NCBI GenBank assembly: GCA_025355245.1
Contig: JANXZZ010000267.1
Span: 1 to 48,440, forward strand
DNA: 48,440 nt
Source of the DNA: Pseudomonadota bacterium
Lineage (GTDB): Bacteria; Pseudomonadota; Gammaproteobacteria; Steroidobacterales; Steroidobacteraceae
Reading direction: 5' to 3'
Part shown: one piece after another, positions 42,411 through 48,440 of the stretch
Position numbering within the stretch: the stretch's first letter is position 1
Layout: every line of letters begins with the position of its first letter
Made by a program: the position numbers and the translations under genes
Notes under the pieces: generated by a model
Databases searched by the model: none
Seen by the model: the letters and a program-made list of their open reading frames with translations, nothing else
Told to the model about the DNA's origin: nothing

Positions 42411-43445
42411 TCAGTGCCCCGAGCGGCGCTCGGCCGCAATCCAGTCCATGTACGCGTGCAGCGCATCGCGCACGGGCCGCGGCGACCACCCGGTCTCGGC
42501 ATGAATGCGCGAGATGTCATAGGCACCCCACATGCCACCACTCAGGGACGCATCCTGCAGGATGTCTGCCTGTCCCGGCGCGGTGAGCTCGGCGTGGAAA
42601 CCGGGCACTTTCTCGGCGACCCACCCGACCAGGTCCGCGATGGATGCGGTCGCACCGGCCGCGAGGTTGTAGGCACTGTAGCGCAGCGGCGGCGCGTGGA
42701 GGAGCGCAACGATGCCGGCCGCCGCGTCCTCCGCATGGAGGTAGTCCCCGACGGCATCCACGGTGTTGACCCGAACGCGCCCTGTCCCGTCGAGCGCCAG
42801 GTGCGCAAGGCGATTCGGAACGTGGCGAAAGTTCCGGCTCGCGGTGACCCGGTCCATCGTCCCGTACACCGACGACGGGCGAACCGAGGCGGTGGACAGG
42901 CCGAACAGGTCGCCGTAGCGCTCCGTGATCAGTTCCGAGGCGAGCTTCGATATGCCGTACAACCGTCGCGGCATCACGTAGCCGTCCTCGGGCAGTGGCT
43001 CGCCGGGCCGGTCCGGCCCGTGATGCTTGTACACCGCGCCCGAGCTCACGTAGATGAACCGTTTGAGGCGCGGCAGCGTCCGCGCCCAGTCGAGGACGGC
43101 GACCGTACCCATGATATTGACGTCGATGATGCGCCCGGGATTCTCGGCCTCCGGTTCCCGCTTCGCTTCGAGCACGGTGCCTCGCGACAGCGGCGTCACC
43201 GTGGCGCCGTGGACGATGTGCGTGACGTCGGCGGCGCCGAGCGCGTCGCGCCAGGTCTCCGGCCGGGTGACGTCCGCAACAACGACCGAGAGCCGCGTGG
43301 CCACCGGCGCAAAGTAGCGCACCGCCGCTGCATCGAGCGGTGCCGCGTCGAGGACCACCAGCCGGGCCGCGGGGTCGGCGTCCAGCCAGTGCCGCCCGAG
43401 CACACTCATCACGAACCCCGTGCCGCCGGTCACGAGCAGTTTCAC
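42411..43445 (-). CDS. NAD-dependent epimerase/dehydratase (extended SDR)
   Basis: 344 residues. N-terminal NAD loop LVTGGTGFVMS (GxxGxxG), ADVTRPETW, HGATVTPLSRG, catalytic YVSSGAVY and YGISK (Tyr-x3-Lys), SVRPSSVYG, and a DYLHAEDAAAGIV segment. Typical extended SDR such as sugar-nucleotide 4-epimerases or hydroxy-sugar dehydrogenases. As part of a catabolic operon it more likely oxidises a sugar or polyol-like intermediate than builds surface sugars (inference). Confidence 0.9.
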   Translation of the reverse strand: MKLLVTGGTGFVMSVLGRHWLDADPAARLVVLDAAPLDAAAVRYFAPVATRLSVVVADVTRPETWRDALGAADVTHIVHGATVTPLSRGTVLEAKREPEAENPGRIIDVNIMGTVAVLDWARTLPRLKRFIYVSSGAVYKHHGPDRPGEPLPEDGYVMPRRLYGISKLASELITERYGDLFGLSTASVRPSSVYGTMDRVTASRNFRHVPNRLAHLALDGTGRVRVNTVDAVGDYLHAEDAAAGIVALLHAPPLRYSAYNLAAGATASIADLVGWVAEKVPGFHAELTAPGQADILQDASLSGGMWGAYDISRIHAETGWSPRPVRDALHAYMDWIAAERRSGH

Positions 43446-43470
43446 CGGGCGGACTCCGCGGGCAGTCGCC

Positions 43471-44739
43471 TCACAGTGGGAAGTCCAGGAGGAGACGCAG
43501 GAGCGCCTGCGTACCGATCGCGAAGTCCTCGATTGCCATGGCCTCGTCCGGGTTGTGGCTGCCGAAGTCGTTGCGCACGAAAATCATGGCCGTCGGGATC
43601 CCCACCTTGGCGAACACCGCCGCGTCGTGCCCGGCACCGCTCGGCATCTCGAAGGGCTGCTCGAGCAGGCTCATCAGGCGCGCGCGCAGCCGCGCATCCA
43701 TGACCGCGGGCGGCGAATCGCTGGTGCTGCCGAGATCGAAGTTTACGCGGTACTCGGCGCCGATACGCGCCGCCGCCGCCCGCGCCTCGTCCGCGACGAG
43801 GTCCATCGTGGCGTCTGACACGCTGCGCAGGTCGAGCACGAAGCGCGTCTCGCCGGCGATCTTGCTGGGGCCGTGCATCGCAGGGTCGGTGTAGAGCTCG
43901 CCCGAGGTGAACACCAGGTCCGCTCCCGCCGCCTCCTCGCGGATCCACACGGATTCGAGGTGGTGGAGGAGGGCCACGGTCGCCGCCACCGCGTCGTGCC
44001 GAAAAGGGCGGTTTACCGCACCGGAGTGGGCGTAGCTGCCGGTGCAGCGCGCATTCCGGAACCGCTTGCAGCCGCGGATCCCGGTCACGACGGCGGCGGG
44101 GAGACCGCGGGCCGTCAGCGTCGGGCCCTGCTCGATGTGCAGCTCAAGGTAGGCGCGGATCCGCGAGGGATCGAGCAGCCGGCGGCGCTCGCGAATCGCC
44201 CCCGGGTCGAATCCGCGCTCGAGCAGCGTCGATTCGAGGCTGCGCCCGTTGTCCGAACGCCGAATCGACAGGCAGCCGGGGTCGAGGAGGCCGAAAACAG
44301 CGCCGCTGCCGAGGTAAGCGATGTCGAACCACGCGGATTCTTCCGCGCGGATGGCCATCACCGAGACGTCGCAGGGCGGCGCGACATCGGCCTGCCTGAG
44401 CGCCGATACGGCGCTGAGGCCCGCGACCACGCCCGCCGCGCCGTCGTAGTTGCCACCCTGCGGGACGCTGTCAAGGTGGGAGCCGATCAGGATGCGCGGC
44501 ACGCTGCGGTCCCGCCCTGGCAGCGTCATCATCAGGTTGCCGATGGCATCGACCGAGATCTCGAGGCCCACGTTCTCGGCCACGCCGCGAACAAGGTCGT
44601 GCGCCGCCTGCTCACCCGCACCGTAGCTGTCGCGAACGATTCCCCGCCCCTGGCGGGTTTCGCGCCCGAGGCGGTCAAAGAGCGACGCGGCGAGTCCGAG
44701 GTCGGGCGTCACGCGGGCGGGTGTCGAGGGCTTGCTCAC
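43471..44739 (-). CDS. M20-family amidohydrolase (N-carbamoyl-amino acid/allantoate hydrolase type)
   Basis: 422 residues. Binuclear metal ligands are visible: His88 in GSHLDSVPQGG, Asp99 in GGNYDGAAG, Glu133/134 in RAEESAWF, then ELHIEQGPTL and a final SGAGHDAAVF. This set defines the hydantoinase/carbamoylase branch (AllC, HyuC, beta-ureidopropionase). It removes carbamoyl or ureido groups from substrates. GTG 44739 overlaps the upstream SDR stop (GTGA). Together with the PuuE-like gene it points to a ureide- or hydantoin-like substrate. Confidence 0.92.
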   Translation of the reverse strand: MSKPSTPARVTPDLGLAASLFDRLGRETRQGRGIVRDSYGAGEQAAHDLVRGVAENVGLEISVDAIGNLMMTLPGRDRSVPRILIGSHLDSVPQGGNYDGAAGVVAGLSAVSALRQADVAPPCDVSVMAIRAEESAWFDIAYLGSGAVFGLLDPGCLSIRRSDNGRSLESTLLERGFDPGAIRERRRLLDPSRIRAYLELHIEQGPTLTARGLPAAVVTGIRGCKRFRNARCTGSYAHSGAVNRPFRHDAVAATVALLHHLESVWIREEAAGADLVFTSGELYTDPAMHGPSKIAGETRFVLDLRSVSDATMDLVADEARAAAARIGAEYRVNFDLGSTSDSPPAVMDARLRARLMSLLEQPFEMPSGAGHDAAVFAKVGIPTAMIFVRNDFGSHNPDEAMAIEDFAIGTQALLRLLLDFPL

Positions 44740-45512
44740 GCCGCCAGCCAGCCCCCGTCGACTACGAGGTTCGCACCCGTGATGTAGGTCGCGCGGTCGC
44801 TCGCGAGGAACACGGCCGCGTTAGCGACGTCCTCCGGACGCCCCAACCGGGGCCACGGGGTCCGCTGGCGAGCGTGTTCGAGCCCCGCCGGATTCATCGC
44901 GAGGCCGGGCTTGCCGGTCACGATCTTTCCGGGCGAGATGCAATTGCAGACTATGAGATCCTTGGCGTAGTCGACGGCGATCTGCTTCGTGAGGTAAATC
45001 GCGGCCGCCTTGCTGACGCCGTACGGCGAATCGCGGCGCGCCGCGACGATGCCGTGCTGCGAGCCCAGGTTGATCAGCCGTCCGCGGACCTCGTTGACCG
45101 GCTCCTGCGAGATCATCTGCTGGATGGCGCGCTTGCAGCCGTTGAACATGCCCGTGAGGTTGACCGCCAGAACCCGTTGCCACTCCGCGGCGTCTGTGTC
45201 GATGAGCGCAGTCCCGGAATAGGTCGCGGCGTTATTGACCATGATGTCGAGCCGCCCGAGCCGGGCGACCGTCCGGCCGATCAGGCCATCAATGTCGTCC
45301 CAGCGACCGACGTCGACGGTTTCGAACGAGGCATCGCCCCCGGCGAGGCGGATGATGTCGACGGTCGGGTCCCCGCCTTCTTTCGCCGTCGCCGTCACGT
45401 CCGCGATCACGACGCGAGCGCCTTCAGCCGCAAAGCTGGTCGCGATCGCGCGGCCGATCCCGGAGCTCGCGCCCGTGATCACGGCGGTTTTTCCGGCGAG
45501 CAGGTTCGACAT
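44736..45512 (-). CDS. Short-chain dehydrogenase/reductase of the catabolic operon
   Basis: 258 residues. TGASSGIG NAD(P) loop, VNNAATYSG, Ser in INLGSQHG, YGVSK catalytic Tyr/Lys, and C-terminal ITGANLVVDGGWLAA. Classical SDR similar to sugar or cyclitol dehydrogenases. The active site Ser lies in LGSQHG as in gluconate/sorbitol-type enzymes, but that does not fix the substrate. It sits 27 bases after the SMP-30 gene. Confidence 0.92.
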   Translation of the reverse strand: MSNLLAGKTAVITGASSGIGRAIATSFAAEGARVVIADVTATAKEGGDPTVDIIRLAGGDASFETVDVGRWDDIDGLIGRTVARLGRLDIMVNNAATYSGTALIDTDAAEWQRVLAVNLTGMFNGCKRAIQQMISQEPVNEVRGRLINLGSQHGIVAARRDSPYGVSKAAAIYLTKQIAVDYAKDLIVCNCISPGKIVTGKPGLAMNPAGLEHARQRTPWPRLGRPEDVANAAVFLASDRATYITGANLVVDGGWLAA

Positions 45513-45539
45513 CGACCAGCAGCTCCCGAGTGTCGCGCG

Positions 45540-46445
45540 TCAGTTGTTCGGAATCGAGTAAAGCTTACCCTGATACGGCGATTTCTCTATCTGGTCGAGC
45601 GCCGTCACGTAGACGGTCTTTTCGTCGGGGCTGAAAGCAAGGTTCGGCACGCCGGGCGAGGGGAGCGTCAACTTGCGCAGCAGCTTCGCTTCCGCATTCA
45701 CGACGAAAATCGTGCCGGCGAGCGGCGCCTTCACGTCGTGCGGGTTCTGGCCGATGTAGATCTGCCCCTTCGAATCGATCTTGACGCCGTCCGGGTACAG
45801 GTGCGCCGCGTTGCGGGTCAGGTCGTCGAGGTCGACGAACACGCGCCGGTCGGAGAGCGACCCGCCTTTGCCGATCTTGAACTGCAGCAGGCGGTGTCCC
45901 TCGGTTTCGACCACGTAGAGGATCTTGCCGTCATTCGACACGACGAGGCCGTTGGCGCTGTGCACGTCGGCAGCCTGCTGCGTGATCGTGTCATCCGCCG
46001 CGAGATAAAATACCTTGCCGTCGATTACCGGTCCCGGCGTACCCGATGCCGTGAAATAGATGCCGCCGTGAGCGTCGGGTGCGAAGTCATTCGGGCCGAC
46101 GAAGCGATGACCCGCCTTGTCGCGCGTGTAGGGCGGGAGGGTCTTTCCGTCCGCCGCGACCCGGCCGATCGTGCCGTTGTCGTAGCAGGTCACGAGGAAC
46201 TCACCGCGTGCCGTCGGGATCACTGCCGACGGTCCACAGCCCTTCTGCGTCCAGAAGATCGCGTTCTTCTCGCCGTCCCAGGTCGTGATCGTGTTCCGGT
46301 CGTATTCCACGTAGTAGAGCTTGGCGTGATACCAGATGGGCCCCTCAGGGAAGTGCACGTCGGGATTCAGGATCCTTACACCGTCCGCTTGGGCCTCAAA
46401 GGCGATAACGAGGGCAGCGATCACGCTGAGCAGTGCAGTCTTCAC
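45540..46445 (-). CDS. Exported SMP-30/gluconolactonase-like beta-propeller
   Basis: 301 residues from GTG 46445 with a textbook AGGAGG site seven bases upstream; the longer frame to 46514 is rejected. Signal peptide MKTALLSVIAALVIAFEAQA. SMP-30 motifs: FPEGPIWYHAKLYYVEY with metal-binding Glu, GPNDFAPDAHGGIYFTAS (Asn/Asp ligands), HSANGLVVSNDGKILYVVET, LYPDGVKIDSKGQIYIG. Relatives are lactonases needing a divalent metal. It would open a lactone in the periplasm before or after uptake. Confidence 0.9.
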   Translation of the reverse strand: MKTALLSVIAALVIAFEAQADGVRILNPDVHFPEGPIWYHAKLYYVEYDRNTITTWDGEKNAIFWTQKGCGPSAVIPTARGEFLVTCYDNGTIGRVAADGKTLPPYTRDKAGHRFVGPNDFAPDAHGGIYFTASGTPGPVIDGKVFYLAADDTITQQAADVHSANGLVVSNDGKILYVVETEGHRLLQFKIGKGGSLSDRRVFVDLDDLTRNAAHLYPDGVKIDSKGQIYIGQNPHDVKAPLAGTIFVVNAEAKLLRKLTLPSPGVPNLAFSPDEKTVYVTALDQIEKSPYQGKLYSIPNN

Positions 46446-46494
46446 AGGCAATCCTCCTGGGGTATTGTCCCCGTTGCGCCGCCCGAGCCCGGTG

Positions 46495-47805
46495 TCACGG
46501 CGTCGCGTAGCCAATCGCGCGCTTCTGATCCTCGACGACCGTCCTGGCGGCGGCTACGAAATGCCACGTTGCCCAGAACCCCGTCGGCGCGAGCACCAAC
46601 AGCGCGGTGCGCAGCGAAGCGGCGTCCGTGCCGTGTCCTCCGGCTACCAGGTCGCTGAGGGCTCCCACTCCAACCGTCGCGACCATCAGGTTGAGCACGT
46701 TGCCAACAAGCACCGACCACGCCGTGAATATCGAGCGCATGTTGCTCGGCGCGAGGTTGAGCACGAGTGCCATGCACGGCCCGATGAAAAAATAGATCGC
46801 CGGAATGTACATCCACAGCATCAGCTTCGTGACCCAGAGGGTGTGGGTCCAATACGCGATGATCGACGGCACGGTCGACAGGCCGATCACGATCGCGAGC
46901 GCCCAGAGGACGCGGCGCGGTCTGACCATGAACGGGCGACCCATGAACCAGGCCGCGCCGACCGACGCCGCGATGCCGCCGACCAGGTGGACATTGCCGG
47001 TGATCGCCCCCGCCTGCGCCACGTTGAGGCCGTGGCTACGCATCAGAAATGCCGACGTCCAGAACGCGAGGCCCCAGCCCCACAGGCTGCAGACCCCGCT
47101 CGCCATGATGACGTGGAACGCTGCCTTCTGCCGCCACAGAAACCGGGCTGACTCCACGAATGAGGGCTTGCCTTCGCCCCCTGCCGCATCGAGCCTGCCG
47201 CGCTTCGGCTCGCGAATCGTCAGGAAGACGAGGAGCCCCAACAGCACTCCGGGGATTCCGAGCGCGACAAACGCCGCGCGCCAACCGTAGGCCTGGGCGA
47301 CGGCGCCGGCGAAGTCGGCGCCAAGCCAGGCACCGAGCGGTGCGCCGAGCGCAAAGACCGACAAGGCCATCGGCCGCCGGTCCGCCGGGAAGCAATCCGA
47401 CACGATCGATGTCGACGGTGGAGTACCGCCCGCCTCGCCGACGCCGACGCCGATGCGCGACAGCAGGAACGGAAAGTAGGTCTGCGACAGGCCGCACAGC
47501 ATCGTGAAGCCGGACCAGACGACCAACGCGGCGGCCACGATGTTGCGTCGATTCGCGCGGTCGGCGAGCCACGCGATCGGGATGCCGAAGGCCACGTAGA
47601 AGAACGCCAACGGAATGCCGGTCAGAAATGCTGCGCCGCCGTCCGTGAGGTGAAGCTCGAGGCGCAAGGGCTCGAACACCGTCGTCACGACGTAGCGCGC
47701 CGCGATGTTGAGCGCGTAGACGAGGCACATCACGATCAGTACGTACCAGCGAACGATGACCGACGGTGCCTCGGAGCCTGGAATCGCAATTGCGTTGGCG
47801 CTCAC
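46495..47805 (-). CDS. MFS transporter, spinster-like/organic-anion type
   Basis: 436 residues, about twelve helices. Conserved loop motif AWLADRANRRNIVAAALVVW and the ARIG-equivalent SRIGVGVGEAGGTPPSTSIV, typical of spinster-family and related MFS permeases common in catabolic clusters with TonB receptors. The start is GTG 47805. It lies between the receptor gene and the lactonase, so it probably carries the same compound across the inner membrane. Confidence 0.92.
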   Translation of the reverse strand: MSANAIAIPGSEAPSVIVRWYVLIVMCLVYALNIAARYVVTTVFEPLRLELHLTDGGAAFLTGIPLAFFYVAFGIPIAWLADRANRRNIVAAALVVWSGFTMLCGLSQTYFPFLLSRIGVGVGEAGGTPPSTSIVSDCFPADRRPMALSVFALGAPLGAWLGADFAGAVAQAYGWRAAFVALGIPGVLLGLLVFLTIREPKRGRLDAAGGEGKPSFVESARFLWRQKAAFHVIMASGVCSLWGWGLAFWTSAFLMRSHGLNVAQAGAITGNVHLVGGIAASVGAAWFMGRPFMVRPRRVLWALAIVIGLSTVPSIIAYWTHTLWVTKLMLWMYIPAIYFFIGPCMALVLNLAPSNMRSIFTAWSVLVGNVLNLMVATVGVGALSDLVAGGHGTDAASLRTALLVLAPTGFWATWHFVAAARTVVEDQKRAIGYATP

Positions 47806-47945
47806 GGGGTACCCCTTTGGGAGTGATTCGTGGGCCTACGGCCCAGGGGTAGGCCGCTGGCCTGCTCGAGAGGATCTCCCGGACGGCGGGCGGGACATCC
47901 GTCACCCGGGAGGCCGATCGATACGAGGTCAGTCTCGAGTTGCAC

Positions 47946-48440
47946 TCAGAACTTGTAACCGACGCGGACGCCAAGCACCCGCGGCCGGGTGATGGCCTCC
48001 GCGGGAACGAACTGCGTCGTCGAGGTGAATACGCTGGTCACCACGTTCGTCAGGTTCTCGGCATAGAGCTGCGCGGTCCAGGCGTCCTTGGCGACGCCAA
48101 AGGTCGCGTCGAACTGCGAATACGCGGGATTCTCGAATCGCAGCAGCGTCGTGCTCACGTTCGCGCCCGCGGACAGCGTCGGGTTGTTGCTTGACTGGGT
48201 GTAGGAATGCCCGGTGTGGGTCATCCCGGCCTGCGCGAAGGCATTGAATGAATTGACCGTCCATTCGTAGCGCAGTCGCATGTTGAACTGGATTGGCGGC
48301 GCATTGGCGGCCGGACTTCCCGGCGGCCCGTACGGATTCTGGACACTCAGGATAGGCTGCCCGAACTCCGCTGCGCTCCCGGCGTTCGGCAGCAGCGCCG
48401 GATTGTTGGCGATCAGGTAGGGCGAGTTCGTCTGCTTGCT
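47946..48440 (-). CDS. TonB-dependent receptor, C-terminal part (runs off window)
   Basis: The minus-strand frame is open to the edge; about 164 residues of a barrel end: QTNSPYLIANNPALLPN, NAPPIQFNMRLRYEW, TGHSYTQSSNN, RFENPAYSQFDATFGVAKDAW and a terminal GVRVGYKF with aromatic last residue. The same order of motifs occurs in the receptor broken by TAG at 12083-14731 (QTNSPALIDNNP, RFENPAYSTFDASFGVAKD), so the two are paralogues. It heads the seven-gene operon; outer-membrane uptake of the operon's substrate is the natural role. Confidence 0.9.
   Translation of the reverse strand, partial: SKQTNSPYLIANNPALLPNAGSAAEFGQPILSVQNPYGPPGSPAANAPPIQFNMRLRYEWTVNSFNAFAQAGMTHTGHSYTQSSNNPTLSAGANVSTTLLRFENPAYSQFDATFGVAKDAWTAQLYAENLTNVVTSVFTSTTQFVPAEAITRPRVLGVRVGYKF

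Noticed and set aside
44721-46658. 645-codon plus-strand open frame opposite the catabolic operon
   Set aside because: Spans three well-identified minus-strand genes and has no recognisable domain; typical antisense openness at high GC.
1-48440. CRISPR arrays, tRNA/rRNA genes, insertion sequences, prophage genes
   Set aside because: Read through for spaced repeats, CCA-ended cloverleafs, transposase or phage proteins; none found.

Overview
The window is a GC-rich chromosomal stretch from a Gram-negative proteobacterium. A gammaproteobacterium of the Steroidobacter/Nevskiales kind is my best guess, by inference only. Pointers are two TonB-dependent receptors with the VVVTAQRR-type start of the plug, many lipoproteins and periplasmic enzymes, NarL-type and hybrid histidine kinases, and dense operons with ATGA/GTGA start-stop overlaps. 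No rRNA, tRNA, CRISPR array or insertion sequence was seen.

Region by region. 1-3.6 kb: 5' part of an EamA/DMT permease, a decayed LigD polymerase domain, and a PAS-GAF-histidine kinase-receiver hybrid. 4-8.6 kb: a 26-codon membrane peptide, a Cys-rich GDCCVxC protein, and a divergent, tightly packed arsenic/chromate operon (arsR, interrupted arsI/cadI, arsN2-like, arsC, aquaporin, chrA). 8.8-11.8 kb: an ornithine cyclodeaminase-family gene followed by a remnant of a D-threonine aldolase/DSD1-type gene, a periplasmic protein with three four-cysteine repeats, and a frameshifted SIS-domain remnant. 12-18.6 kb: a TonB receptor broken by one in-frame TAG, a DUF3830 gene, and a large BNR/sortilin-like secreted protein. 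19-24 kb: a co-directional set of NrtA/TauA-like substrate-binding lipoprotein, SCO1-like protein, membrane-anchored cupredoxin, ABC permease, ABC ATPase and a Rieske oxygenase. 24.1-27 kb: a DevBCA/MacB-like export operon. 27.7-35.4 kb: cysteine synthase, an MFS permease, a squalene-cyclase-like protein, a three-PAS sensor kinase and a secreted esterase. 35.5-41.3 kb: a decayed multihaem cytochrome c, an SDR, small hypothetical genes, an acyltransferase, a DUF3455 lipoprotein and a small membrane protein. 41.5-48.4 kb: a seven-gene minus-strand catabolic operon (TonB receptor, MFS, SMP-30, SDR, M20 amidohydrolase, NAD-dependent epimerase, PuuE-like deacetylase).

Two assemblies look like possible undescribed systems. 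One couples an ABC importer to copper-handling proteins and, perhaps, a Rieske oxygenase. The other is the outer-membrane-to-cytoplasm catabolic operon at the right end. A second theme is gene decay: in-frame nonsense codons in four recognisable genes, two frameshifts, a missing haem-binding His, and two Leu-to-Pro changes in the ArsR recognition helix. Large genes elsewhere are intact, so this looks like real pseudogenisation, but consensus or assembly error has to be excluded with reads.
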